DNA of 35,812 bases, taken from Chromera velia. Its lineage: Eukaryota; Sar; Chromeraceae. This document shows, piece by piece, positions 11,536 through 21,626 of this stretch. The position numbers were made by a program, and so were the translations under genes. The stretch is taken from contig JAHBMJ010001087.1 of the NCBI GenBank assembly GCA_018398765.1, forward strand, positions 1 to 35,812. The letters run 5' to 3'. The number at the start of each line of letters is the position of its first letter. The stretch's first letter is position 1. Below the pieces are notes generated by a model. It was given only the letters and a program-made list of their open reading frames with translations. It was not told where the DNA came from and searched no databases.

Positions 11536-13509
11536 CTCGTCTGCTCGATCCGTGTGTATGTGTGTGTGCGCGCGCACGCATGCCAGGGCTCCGGTAGAAA
11601 GACTTACACACCACACAACATCAGAAGAGGAGGCTTCACATGCACCCAGTCACTCACCCACCTGGTCCCTGCGCCAATCCACCCGGATACCCAACTGCCG
11701 AGGTCGGCCCTTGAGCGAAACTTCCTGGAGCTTGGGGAGTCCCTGCTCATACACGTACACACCCACACAAATGAACAAATGAAAACATACAGACACACAC
11801 ACACACACACACACTGAGTGCATTCCGGAGCGACCACTCTAGGCAACAAAGCACTACGCACAAAAGCTTTAATGCTCCTTTCCTTTTCCAAAATTGTCCG
11901 TATTCACTGGCTGAATCACTTCAGTGATTGACGGCGCTGCTCTCTCTTGCTTACTCACAAGGTGTCGCTTGGGGTCCTTGGGGGACTCCGAAGCCTTTCT
12001 GCTGAGGCCCGTTTGCGTTCTGCTGCCCTGCTGCAAGAAGGGGCCGTGTGAGAGACGAATGATCGATCGATCGATTGATAGAAGGAATCGATTGACTGGT
12101 TCGAGCTTTTCAACTGGTCTTCTTTCCAGGTTGCAAAGAAATGGTAAAATCGGGACAAGAAAGAAGCCTGGCAGCATATCAAGGATCTGGGGCTTGAACA
12201 GCTTACGCAAAATAAGACTGGTGGAGTGAAAGAAACGAACCGGGCAGAGCTCATGGAAGAAAGCGAGTAAGCAGTGAAAAAGAATGCCATGAGAGAAGGA
12301 AGAAGAAGAATGCGGGAAAGGAGGACCAAGGATCAGTAAAAGAAAAAAAAAACAAAAACGAAACAAACAGAGACGAACCCACCCACCCATATTCCAAGAG
12401 GGGATGCTCTGAGAAGGGAGCCTGATGGTGCTCTCTGCTCCCTCAGGAATATCCGGGGACTGTTCATGGAGACTCGGAGCCTGGCTCTGCGCCTGCATCT
12501 CTTGAAAGGACGTTGAGCGCCCACCTGAAGGTTCGCACATAGGACACAGACAAGCACACAGTTGCGGGGGATGGTATGAAAATAGAAAAGAAGGAAGGTG
12601 CACTTTGAGTGGTTGATTATCTTCGAGGCATGCAGAGTTTCGAAGAAGATTGAAAACGCGCAGCAGTGGAGAGACGTACAGCCCATGCAGCCCCGTGCAA
12701 GCTGACCGACCTCCTGTTTGTGTCTGTGCCGGAGCTTGCTGGAACGAGGGGGCTGCAGGTGGGCACGGAAATGGAGAGGGGAGGAGAGGAGGAGGGCAAC
12801 GAATGAGGACACTGTATCTAACTCTGTTTGCACACGCGTCTGTTATGTGCAGAAAACAAACAGAAGTTGATCCATTGAATCCAACAGCACATCCCATCAA
12901 TCAATCACAAAGTCAATCGATGACTTGAAGTGTTCGAACTTTCCACTCACATGAAGATTCACCGAAAAGAGTACCATGGGCTGACCGAATGAAGGCGAAG
13001 GGATGGCTCTGGGATTGGCGGGCCGGGGAGGGAAGAACATCGCCTTCTCTGCATGCAGGTACCGTATCCACCGAAGACATGTATCGAGATGTTAACGTGT
13101 GCATTTGTGCGGAAAAGAAATAAAATCTTTATATACCACTTTGAAAAGAGCATGAGCGATTTACATTCTCGCAGGGGAAAACATTGAGCTGTCTGCCTGC
13201 ATCACTGAAGAAATGATCGAAGGGAAGTGATCTGGAAACGAAATAGATGCAAGCCTCTTTTTTGCTGTAAGCCGTCCCTATATACCGCAGGAGAACTTTC
13301 GCATGCATGCGCTTCGTGTATCCCCCCAAAATGGCAATCGGTGGAATTCAGGAAGCCCCCAAAATGCCCTCCTTCTCTATGCATGGGTGCGCTCACAAAA
13401 GAGGGTATTTGATCGAGTGTCTACTTTTTTATTTCTGGGGAAACCCACTTGTTTTCAGGGCGCTTGAAAGCACTGCCTGCAGGGCAAACACTGCCACCAA
13501 GCTTCTCAT
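5649..13509 (-). CDS. Secreted His-rich, Pro/Gly/Gln-rich protein with GPI-like tail (14 exons, all introns phase 1)
   Basis: Exons in coding order: 13509-13449, 13048-12986, 12752-12711, 12524-12387, 12030-11959, 11742-11662, 11423-11322, 11049-10774, 10389-10360, 9920-9771, 8859-8824, 8393-7251, 6925-6842, 6526-5649. The sum is 3156 bases, 1051 residues. All 13 introns are phase 1. The ATG at 13509 was chosen because it opens a clear signal peptide (MRSLVAVFALQAVLSSAL). Residues ~21-278 are Pro/Gly/Gln/Met-rich low complexity; ~279-350 are acidic; ~351-731 are Lys/Gln/Glu-rich with 15 consecutive His (about 521-535), then an acidic block. The last exon has 4 and 11 consecutive His, duplicated EKPAEDHHSTT units, a Lys/Glu/Asp-rich stretch, and ends in a short hydrophobic tail (SSVLFAAVAAGAFALF) with no cytoplasmic residues, as in GPI-anchor signals. 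No catalytic domain is visible. A surface or wall protein that binds metal or calcium is inference. The exon 12 donor could also be at 7269 (GTCAGG). Confidence 0.7.
6246..6299 (-). repeat. Poly-His coding tract in the last exon
   Basis: Eleven His codons (6246-6278) and four more (6288-6299), separated by Ser-Ser-Asp. CAC and CAT are mixed, so the tract is not one pure trinucleotide repeat. Confidence 0.9.
6331..6396 (-). repeat. In-frame 33-bp tandem duplication coding for EKPAEDHHSTT
   Basis: 6331-6363 and 6364-6396 are almost identical (they differ at the last base). The duplication adds exactly 11 residues and points to recent length change in this low-complexity protein. Confidence 0.9.
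7199..7240. repeat. CT then GT dinucleotide tract in an intron of the His-rich gene
   Basis: About 22 bases of CT repeat followed by about 20 bases of GT repeat, just inside the intron after exon 12. A wider CT-rich stretch begins near 7100. Confidence 0.9.
7840..7884 (-). repeat. Poly-His coding tract (15 codons) in exon 12
   Basis: Fifteen uninterrupted His codons on the minus strand, mixing CAC and CAT. The codon mixture suggests the run is kept at protein level rather than being only a slippage product; that is inference. Confidence 0.9.
9648..9714. repeat. CTGT then CAGT tetranucleotide repeat in an intron
   Basis: CTGT units run from about 9648 to 9686, then switch to CAGT units up to 9714. 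The block lies in the intron between exons 10 and 11 of the His-rich gene. Confidence 0.95.
11495..11536. repeat. CT then GC dinucleotide tract in an intron
   Basis: A CT repeat changes abruptly into a run of GC dinucleotides at 11521-11536, in the intron between exons 6 and 7 of the His-rich gene. The alternating GC run could adopt Z-DNA. Confidence 0.9.
11792..11814. repeat. AC dinucleotide repeat in an intron
   Basis: About 23 bases of AC repeat between exons 5 and 6 of the His-rich gene. Confidence 0.9.
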
Positions 13510-14326
13510 TCTTCAATCAAACAGAAAAACCGAAGTGTTCTCTCTCTTCTCTGTTCCTTCCTTCAAAGGGATGGCGCCTGGGCAGAGCTCTTTCTCGACT
13601 CTGCAGGCAGGGCCCTTTCTCACGAATTTTGGGAGACAATGAAACGAACAAATGAACGAACGAAGAAGTCGAAATCGATCAATCGATCACCAGTTTTGGT
13701 CTGCTTCTTATGATTCCGTTCGCTGCACACAATGTCTCAAACACAGAAGTGATGAGGCAGAGGAGTCGTCTGGAAGCCCCCCATGTGGCTGCTTCGGGTT
13801 TGAAGCTTGACGTACCCTTTCGTGTAAACTTCGATGCTGAATGTATATCGGTCTGTATCGGTTTAATCGCGGGTGCATGTTTTTTTTCGAAACCTCGAAA
13901 CCTCTTTTCGCGCGCGAGCGCGCCCTTCTTTCTGCATGCATGCCGGGGCGCGGGAAGTTTTGGCAACACATTGATGAACCATAGGGAAGTCAGAGGATGT
14001 CAGAGGAACCAGACTGAAAATGTCATTGACTGAATATGTCTGCCTGTATTGAGCTGTCTGGAACGAAAACAGTGGCATGAATTCTAGTAGACGCCCTTCT
14101 GTTTTTCATCCAGACTCAGCAAAGACCAGGGGCTCGTTGCGGGGTGGCAGGCAGTCATCTATATATCTGGTCTTCCTGCCGTCTCGTGGATCCATATCGA
14201 CGGCCTTGATGCCGATCAGTCTGTGGTTAGAGCGGCCTTGTGCAAAAGAAAGAGTCCAATGAGATAAAAAAGAGGCATTCGTGTAGTTTTTGCTGCTGGT
14301 TCGCATTTCTCAAAAGTTTAAAGGAA
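13510..14326. promoter_or_regulatory. Divergent promoter region with GC palindrome and TGCATGCA
   Basis: These 817 bases separate the start of the minus-strand His-rich gene from the start of the plus-strand DUF4239 gene. Near the middle lie the GC palindrome GCGCGCGAGCGCGC (within 13909-13924) and, nine bases on, TGCATGCA at 13933-13940. Both must lie upstream of both genes. No coding sequence is supported here. Shared control of the two genes is inference. Confidence 0.4.
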
Positions 14327-16341
14327 ATGAAGCTCTGGCTGGGCGTCTCCATCTGTAGTTCAGTCTGGTCAACCCAAACACGGGCCTTCGCTTTCCACAG
14401 CCGCTGGGCCCTTCCTTCGAAATTGGATCAAAAAAAGTCATCTTCTTTAGTGGCGACTGTTCTTCGGCTACAGAAGAAGAACAGCAGGAAGGCACGAGTC
14501 AGCAGGTTTCCTTCGTTCGAGATCAAAGAAGAAGATCTGAAAGGAGACGGGGGGAACGCGTTCACGGACCAAAAAGTGATTTTCTACAGCATCCCCTTCG
14601 TGGCGCCTTTCGTGGGATTCATGCTGTATGACCCTCTCTCTCGCACGTTGCATGATGCGGTGATCAACCTAGGGAAGCAAACCTGGGTCTCTGTGGATGG
14701 CGGTGCGTCAAAATGAAGCTTTTTTGTTTTTGTTTTTTTTTCCTTCCTTCCTTCCTTCCTTCCTTCCTTCCCTCCCTTCCTTCCTTCCTTCCTTCCTTCC
14801 TTCCTTCCTTCCCTTCCTTCCTTCCCTTCCTTCCTTCCTTTCTTCCTTCCTTCCTTCCTTTCTTCCTTCCTTCCTTCGTTCGTTCGTTCCTTCGTTCGTT
14901 CCGTCCTTCCTTCCTTCCTTCCTTCGTTCGTTCGTTCCGTCCTTCCTTCCTTCCTTCCTTCGTTCCTTCCTTCCTTCCTTCCTTCTTTCCTTCCTTCGTT
15001 CCTTCCTTCCTTCCTTCCTTCCTTGGTTCCTTTCTTTTCTTCCTTCCTTCCTTCCTTGTTTCCTTCCTTCCTTCCTTCCTTCCTTCTTTCCTTCCTTCCT
15101 TCCTTCCTTCCTTCCTTCGTTCCTTCCTTCGTTCGTTCGTTCGTTCCTTCCTTCATTCATTCATTCCTTCATTTTTTACGCTCTTTCCTTTCCTTTTCTT
15201 CTTCTTCTTCTTCTTCTTCTTCTTCTCCTGCTACTGCTGCTGCTGCTGCTTTTTCTTTGTACACTTGCTTTTTTTCCTCTGAAGTTTTTCCCTTCTGCCT
15301 TCCTCTCTTTTTTCTTTGTCTTTTTTCATGTCATTGGAGGAGCTCTCTTCCGTTGAGAATGTTGGCTCTTCGTTTCAGCTTTTCCCAAAATTGAATGGAA
15401 TTCAAGGTCTCTCTCTCTCGATCCGTGTCTCTCGCTCAGCTTACGAATGACATTCGATGTCCCCACTTATCTCTTTTCTTCATGCGATTACCGCCTGATG
15501 AGCATGCTTACATTCACGTCTGTGTGCATGCGTATTTGGCGTTGCAGGACAGTATCAGTCGGAGATCATTACCCCGGCCATCAACGGCATCGTCGTTCCC
15601 ACCATCTCTATTGTTCTGGCCACGCTGGTCACAGGCACCCTCGCGGCCTTGCGGGATCGTCAGAACGTGATCAGGTCCTGTTTGAACAAGGAAGCCTGTA
15701 CGATCAAAATGCTGCAGGAGACCCTAGTGCACGTGTGCCGAGACGCGGCCGTAAGCCATCGTCGGAATACGTTGATTCTGCTGTACCGCTATGTCGGGCG
15801 AATACTTGAGGAATCAGTGGCTGCGACTGCGGAAGAACTCCTTGTAAGTTCGCGAATCGAGCCACGAGATTTGAACCCTGCAGAAAGCGAGATGCAAGCA
15901 TTGCTTGAATACTTTTACATTCTGGATGAAGAGGGAGAGGGAGAACCGTGCGTGGCTGCCAATTCGATCGTGAGCCTTTTGAGCCAATTGAACGGACACC
16001 GATGCGACAGGTTGACGGCTCTTCAGAATGTGTTTCCCGTCATTCACTGGTCCGTCATTGCTCTTTTAGGCTCTTCACTTCTTGTCTGTTTTCTTGTAGC
16101 AACAGATCAGGACGCGATGAGATTCCTCGACGGACTCCAGTTACGGATGCTTTTCGGCTTCCTCTGCGGTGCTGTCTCTTCCACCGCCCTTCTGTGCGTA
16201 GACTTGAGCCAGCCGTTCACGGGATTCTTCTGTATCTCCCATGCAATGGATCCACTAATCAAATTGAGGCGCCAGCTTCAGAGGGATCTTCAAACGCGGG
16301 TGGGCGTGGAACCAAAGAATGAGGAAGGTGGTTGGTTTTAG
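14327..16341 (+). CDS. DUF4239 (bestrophin-like) membrane protein, plastid-targeted (2 exons)
   Basis: Exons 14327-14702 and 15548-16341 (donor GTGCGT, acceptor GTTGCAG, phase 1) give 389 residues. The start at 14327 opens a signal peptide (MKLWLGVSICSSVWSTQTRA) followed at once by Phe, then a Ser/Lys/Arg-rich transit-like stretch to about residue 65. This is the bipartite presequence of complex plastids. Hydrophobic segments lie at about 84-101, 137-160, 290-310 and 325-345. The second half, with FPVIHWSVIALLGSSLL, a LQLRMLFG stretch and DLSQPFTGFF, matches the conserved C-terminal block of the DUF4239 family found in bacteria, plants and algae. Members resemble bestrophin channels in topology, but a transport activity has not been shown by anything seen here. 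The single intron holds a long TTCC repeat. Confidence 0.75.
14741..15172. repeat. Long TTCC/TTCG microsatellite in the DUF4239 gene intron
   Basis: About 430 bases of TTCC repeat with scattered TTCG, TTTC and TTCA variants, followed by CTT repeats (15197-15225) and TGC repeats (15231-15250). It occupies about half of the 845-base intron 14703-15547, pyrimidine-rich on the sense strand, as in the first gene. Confidence 0.95.
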
Positions 16342-17344
16342 AAACTGCCCGATCCGTACGCGCTTTACAATTGACTGACTCCTTAGAATGACCGTATCTC
16401 TAAAAATTATTTATCTTTATTCATCCTCTAATACCTTAATGTATTACTATGCATGCCAACAAGTTGGCAACAACCTTCAGCCCTAGAGTGAAAAGGTTGC
16501 ATGTATACAGTAATTTACTACTAATTTTATTTTTATGACAACTTTTATTATCTTTCAAATTAAGTTATGATGATTAATGTGATATTTTATAAAAAAAATT
16601 TTAGTGCGTAACATTTTCGTCATGTACAATTATTTTTTATTTTATATGATTAGTTTGTTTTGCATACAAATTTTTGTGTAAAAATATTTTTTTTTTTGAA
16701 ACAGTATGAAAAATTAGAGAGTGTCTCCGAAACTATTACTGAAACCTTTCATATTTTTTATTTATACCCCTATTTCTACCTTAATTGTGAAACGTTAATT
16801 CAGACTAGAATTTGGAAAAAAAAAGTTTCAAAAGATTGAAGAAAAAAAAAAAATATTATTCACGAATATATACGTGACGTCCTGCTTCTGTCTTTTCCTT
16901 TCAACTCATGCAAGGTGAAGGAAATAGTGAAGGCCGTATTGCCACGGTATTGGGCATCTTCGGGCCTCTTTCTGCCAGGCTGGCGACCTGGATGATTCTT
17001 TTGTTTTTGGTTAAGTGCCCCACACTTTGATGGCTTTCCGGGACCGGGGCCAATTTTACAAAAAAAAATTCGCGGAGACGGCAAAAGGAGACTGGCGTTC
17101 AAAAGCTCACAGAGACTGCAAGAACTGCTGCGATGGATCGTTTGTGTTCGTGTGTTCGGCAGTTAGAAGTGCTCTTTCGACGCATTCAGTTCGCAGGGTC
17201 TCTCTCACGAGTGGTCATAACAGGTGCTTTTCCGACGGGACGGTCAAACTTCTTTGAACTACAGGCCCTTGGGCTTCTTTCCTTCCTTCCGTAGTTTTTG
17301 CGGCCCAAGAAGAGACGCAGTAGAGAAGCTTTGGGCAAAAAAGG
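16342..17344. other. Intergenic spacer, AT-rich core
   Basis: 16400-16870 is strongly AT-rich with A and T homopolymer runs, and probably holds the 3' end of the DUF4239 transcript. From 16880 the base composition returns to that of genes, likely the promoter and 5' leader of the transporter gene. No coding frame here is convincing. Confidence 0.5.
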
Positions 17345-19876
17345 ATGGAACCAAACGCGTCTGACCTGAGAGATCGCCTTCTCCCTTCTTCTGGTCCACC
17401 TCTAGAAACAGTCCCCGTCTGCCCACAGCCACGTAGAGATGCGGACGGTTTGCGGCTTGAGGGAAGAAACGTCTCTCATCTTACTGAGGGAGTCAAGGCC
17501 CTTCCTACGCCTGTCCCTCCAAGCCTGTCGCGCTCTTCCTCGGTCCATGAAAAGTTTCTCATTCCTTCGAAATTGTTCTTTCGCAATGTCTTTGTCCTGA
17601 CGTATGTCGTCCTGTTTTGTATCGAAGGATCGAGAGGCATTTTCATTGGCACTGTGTTCTCTTTCTCCCGTTACCTCTATACTGTAGACGGTGCCAATTT
17701 CTTGACGACAGCTCAGATAGTGAGTTTGTCAACCTCTCTCTACAGTCTCGGACGAATTTCTTCCTCAACGTGGCTGGGGAATCTGTCAGATGACCACATC
17801 TTCGAGAAGCCCGTCTACATCTGGTGTAGCTGGATCTCCATTGCATCCTGTGTGGTGTACTGTCTCTCTTGCGACCTTCACTCCGTCGCCCTGTTCCTAC
17901 TCTCGCGGTACATTCTCGGCTTCTCTACAGGGTGTCTCTCTGGTGTCAGGGGACACCTTGCGAGAGTCACCAGTATGAAACAGAGAACCACCTATATGGC
18001 TATTCACGGCATGACCCAATACGGAGCCCTCGCCATTGCTCCGTTCTTTGCCCTAGGAGCTGCGTGGATTGCCTCTGTGTACAGTGGATCCGCACTTGAA
18101 GGTTGTTCCCCCATTGTCCGTCTCCAGGCCCACCAGCACCCCCACAGTACCGCAAAGTGTTCCTGGGCAGTGGTGACGTTTGCCTGGGTGTTCAACGGTT
18201 ACACAGCCCCCGGTGTGATTTTGATCCTGTTCAACCTCATCAACGTTGTGCTCTTCTGCACGATGTTCACCCCTGCATCCCCCGATATTTTGGAAAACAG
18301 CAACCGTGTAGCGGTACCCCCCGGAATGCAGGGAGGCACTTCGCCCCCTGTTCCTGCGAATGGAAATGGAAATTCGACCACAGTGACGGGCACGGGGACA
18401 GGGGCGAATAGGGGGGACCACTGGAGGCTGAAGAGCCTTCCCCTCACCCTCGCATCAGCAGCATCCCAAACTAGGCTAGGACCCCCTGTGTCATCTCCTG
18501 GTGTGTCGCGTTCAGTCTCGAGATCCCATGTTCGTCCGAATTCCCAGTCACTCCTGGGGGCGGAGTCGAGTTGCTGTCAAGCAACAGACCCTGCTGGTGG
18601 CATTCTCGTCCTTCCCCCCATGCCCTCTCTGTTGGGATCTCGAGGGGGGGGGGCTGTTCTGCCCTCTCCCTCTGCCGCCGCCGCTGGGGTGAAGGTGGAG
18701 AGAAACCCCGCAGAGAGTCTGACCCCCACGAAACTCCTCCCCGGGGGTTCCCCTGTGGGCTCCCCCCTGCCAGAAGGGGACGGTCCGGTGATCAGGGTGA
18801 TGAGCGAGGTGGAGGAAGTGGAGGTTGCAGCAGGTGGGATGGAGGGGGATGGAGGGGGAGAGGAGCCTGTGTGGGGACAGGGGAGGCCGAGAGGGGAAAC
18901 GATTGATGCCACTCCCCACGACTTGAGCAGGGCTGCCTTTTCTCTCAGACGTCAGCCTTACTATCTGCGTCTGTTGAGGCGGGTAGAGCCATTCAAAGAA
19001 ATGGTCCTGTACGGTCACCCGAACAACCTCGATCAGGATTTTGACCTTCTCGAAGGGGACACTTACGCATCGTTCCCACCGACCGATCAGTCGGGGAACG
19101 GAACCTTCCCAGACCCTAGCGCCTCGCGACTGACGTTGCGTGGAGCGCAGACAAGCGAAGGGGGGGATTTGGAAGGGGGGCAGCTCCGTGAGGCTGTGGT
19201 ACGGGAGCATGAGAGGAGACAGGAGGTTTTGAAGGATTGGAACAAAATGGTCTCCAGAGGGGTGGCCCTGTATATGTTCCTGAACTTCTCTGCTCGAGGG
19301 GCTGTTGCCCTGATCGAGGCTGCAGGCACAGCGTTGATCAGCGAGATGTGGCACATCCAAGACCGGATGGATCAGGTGATGGAAACCTCACTGCTCTTTG
19401 GAGCGATGGGGGTGGCAGGTATGTTCACCTTCGTGGTGACTATCTGGCTGGCACGACGCGTGCATGAGGCCCTTCTGCTTTTGATCTCGTTTGCAGTCTT
19501 CGGTTTAGGGGCGGGGGTTGTTGGGGCTGCGGGAAATGCAGGGGGGAATATCAACACAGGCCAGGTGGTTGTGGGCCTAACGTTGATTTGGACCCTCGCG
19601 TTCCCTGTGAAGAACACGACTTTGTTGTCGAGTTTGACCAAACTGGCAGGGAAGAAGGCGAAGAAGAAGTTTGGAAATTTGATGGGGTGGATAGGGACTT
19701 TTGGATCCCTTGGGCGGGTGGTGGTGCCCCTCATCTACATGGTCGCAGACGAACAGAGAACGTTCGGATTCGCCATGGCTGCCTGCGCGCTCTGTGCTGT
19801 CCTCCTGGGTGTGTACATGTGGGCGCTGTCGGGGTTCAAGAAGACGCACGCGAAGGACCTCATTGGGGTCATCTAG
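17345..19876 (+). CDS. Major facilitator superfamily transporter, MFSD8-like, with long central linker
   Basis: A single open frame of 843 residues without introns, unlike its neighbours. Residues 1-77 are polar and probably cytosolic. Six hydrophobic segments follow between about 80 and 310. After the second is WLGNLSDDHIFEKP, a degenerate form of the MFS loop motif G-x-L-x-D-R. After the fourth is RYILGFSTGCLSGVRGHLAR and then TSMKQRTTYMAIHGMTQYG, which resembles the matching region of MFSD8/CLN7-type and SPX-MFS proteins. Residues ~315-632 form a Gly/Pro/Ser/Glu-rich linker joining the two halves, far longer than in usual members of about 500 residues. The second six-helix half (~633-830) includes PVKNTTLLSSLTKLAG and MGWIGTFGSLGRVVVPL, again typical. 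Substrate and membrane are not determined; a lysosome- or vacuole-like membrane is inference from the family. Confidence 0.8.
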   Translation: MEPNASDLRDRLLPSSGPPLETVPVCPQPRRDADGLRLEGRNVSHLTEGVKALPTPVPPSLSRSSSVHEKFLIPSKLFFRNVFVLTYVVLFCIEGSRGIFIGTVFSFSRYLYTVDGANFLTTAQIVSLSTSLYSLGRISSSTWLGNLSDDHIFEKPVYIWCSWISIASCVVYCLSCDLHSVALFLLSRYILGFSTGCLSGVRGHLARVTSMKQRTTYMAIHGMTQYGALAIAPFFALGAAWIASVYSGSALEGCSPIVRLQAHQHPHSTAKCSWAVVTFAWVFNGYTAPGVILILFNLINVVLFCTMFTPASPDILENSNRVAVPPGMQGGTSPPVPANGNGNSTTVTGTGTGANRGDHWRLKSLPLTLASAASQTRLGPPVSSPGVSRSVSRSHVRPNSQSLLGAESSCCQATDPAGGILVLPPMPSLLGSRGGGAVLPSPSAAAAGVKVERNPAESLTPTKLLPGGSPVGSPLPEGDGPVIRVMSEVEEVEVAAGGMEGDGGGEEPVWGQGRPRGETIDATPHDLSRAAFSLRRQPYYLRLLRRVEPFKEMVLYGHPNNLDQDFDLLEGDTYASFPPTDQSGNGTFPDPSASRLTLRGAQTSEGGDLEGGQLREAVVREHERRQEVLKDWNKMVSRGVALYMFLNFSARGAVALIEAAGTALISEMWHIQDRMDQVMETSLLFGAMGVAGMFTFVVTIWLARRVHEALLLLISFAVFGLGAGVVGAAGNAGGNINTGQVVVGLTLIWTLAFPVKNTTLLSSLTKLAGKKAKKKFGNLMGWIGTFGSLGRVVVPLIYMVADEQRTFGFAMAACALCAVLLGVYMWALSGFKKTHAKDLIGVI

Positions 19877-21465
19877 GCCTGGTAGGTGTGTGTGTGTGTG
19901 TGTGTGTGTGTCCTTTTTTTGGTCTTTCGGGGCCTGTGTCAGGAGAGGCAGAGCTAAAACGGAATAGATGAGAGAGTCACACGAAAAGCGCAGTGGTATG
20001 GGACTGCTGACAGGAATCCCGTCGGACCAACAAGAACACGCCAAAAGAACAGGCAAATCCAAAGCGCTCCCAACAGGGGTTGTTTTGCCAATTTTGTTGT
20101 TCGCAATCTTTATCCGTCGCTTTCAGTCCACTTTTTTGTACGTTAGTCTCACTGCCTACCTGTCTGTCTTTCTGTCTATGTTGGGTGCTTTTTTTTTTCG
20201 CTTGTATCAGGCACTTTTTTCACCATTCCCCGTTCCCCCCCCACCTTTTGTGCAGGTACTGCCGATGTCCTTCTGGGTTAGGTTGAAACGAGCGTGGAGG
20301 GGAGGAGGGAGAAAAGTATGTTTGTTGCTTTTTGGAAAAAAGAGGGGAGAGGAAAGAGGAAGGAGGGCAAGAAAGAAAGAGGGCAAAGAGCCGTCTAACT
20401 TGCTCTCCTTCTTTGTTGTACAATTTTCTTACCAGTGTGCATATCCAGAAAATTCTTTGCAGAACAAACACTCCCCCCTCTTCGCTTCTTCATTCCTTTA
20501 CTCCTTTTCTTCTTCTTGCCTCTTTTTCTCTCTTCGTTTGGCAGTTGCCTGTCTTCGCTGCTTCGTTTCTTCCCTTGCCTCTTTTTTTGCTCTCTCCCTT
20601 GTCTGCTCTCTTCTTTCTCTTCTTTTTTGTTCTTCCCCTTGTTCACTCTTTTCTTTTTCTTTCTTTCTCCCGTCCCTCGAACCTTTTTTGCGCTTCGTTC
20701 GTTCAGGGCCCTGGTGCCCTTCCCTCTCTTCCCTGTGTCTTTGATCTTTTTTTTTCTCCCTCTGCCTGCCTTCCTCCTTCATCCTTCATCCGTAAAGGGA
20801 AAGGGAAAGGGGGGTTGTGAGACCGAAATGATAATGGTGAGGGAAGTCACGGGGATGGGCGGACCTCGAAATGAGGAAAAGAAAGGGGGGTGAGCGGACT
20901 TGAGGATAAAAAGAGATTAATGAGGACATTACAGATCATCGCCCCGTATACGCTGTGGAATCTGGTTCTTTTACCCATTTCTTTCTTAAAGAAATATCGG
21001 GGCTTCATCTTTCTTCCTGCTGCCAGTTTTTGATTCCTTCATTCTTTCGGTCTCTTTATTCTTCCTTTCTTTCTTTCCATCCTCCTGTCAGTCTGTGTTT
21101 GTCTTATATCTCTTGATGACTATCAGTGCGTGTGTCTGGTTTGTGTCTCTCTGTATGTATTAATAGTTTGTTCTTGTCCCGGTGGTTTGTTCTTGGCTAC
21201 ACTTCTTTCCCTTCCCACCCGACCATCTTAGAGGATCGGGGGGAAGGGAAGGGAAGTGAGGGAGGATCGTTAGAAGGAAGGTGTCTGTGTGATTCTGATT
21301 CACTGAATTCCGAATCATCTGGCTTGCTGACTGCTGCCTTACTTGCTGACCGACCGACCGACCGAATTGCATGTTCCTGTTTCAGGTTCGTGTAGTGCGT
21401 GAGTGCGCAGGGGAGGGGCATGGATGCCAATGAATCAATGAGGAGTAGAAGTCAAAGACAAAGTA

Positions 21466-21500
<35 letters not shown>

Positions 21501-21504
<4 letters not shown>

Positions 21505-21626
21505 TCATGCGCAAAGTTTTGTGATCCCTTGTGCATCTTTTTGAATTGAAATTTCTTTTTTTCGTTCGTGCCAGCAAAATAGAGAGCCACGAGGTGTGAC
21601 GGTCCGTGGCTTTGTAACTTAATGGG
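21501..21626. repeat. 126-bp direct repeat, copy 1
   Basis: Runs from CAGTTCATGCGCAAAG to TTGTAACTTAATGGG and aligns along its whole length with 22232-22357. Shared blocks include AGTTTTGTNAT, TGTGCAT, a T-run and GGCTTTGTAACTTAATGGG versus GGCTTGTAACTTAATGGG. The spacing between copies is 605 bases. Nature unknown. Confidence 0.7.

Noticed and set aside
13127-13138. TATATAAAG on the minus strand as a TATA box
   Set aside because: It falls inside intron 1 of the His-rich gene once the signal-peptide exon at 13449-13509 is recognised.
12959-13153. Hydrophobic start MLFSKWYIKILFLF as an alternative signal peptide
   Set aside because: It does not splice in phase with the next exon, whereas the 13509 start does.
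14584-15394. Long open frames on both strands
   Set aside because: Lys/Glu/Gly or Phe/Leu/Pro/Ser translations of the TTCC repeat in an intron.
19968-20744. Plus-strand 258-codon frame after the transporter
   Set aside because: CT-rich low-complexity translation with no domain; probably 3' flank.
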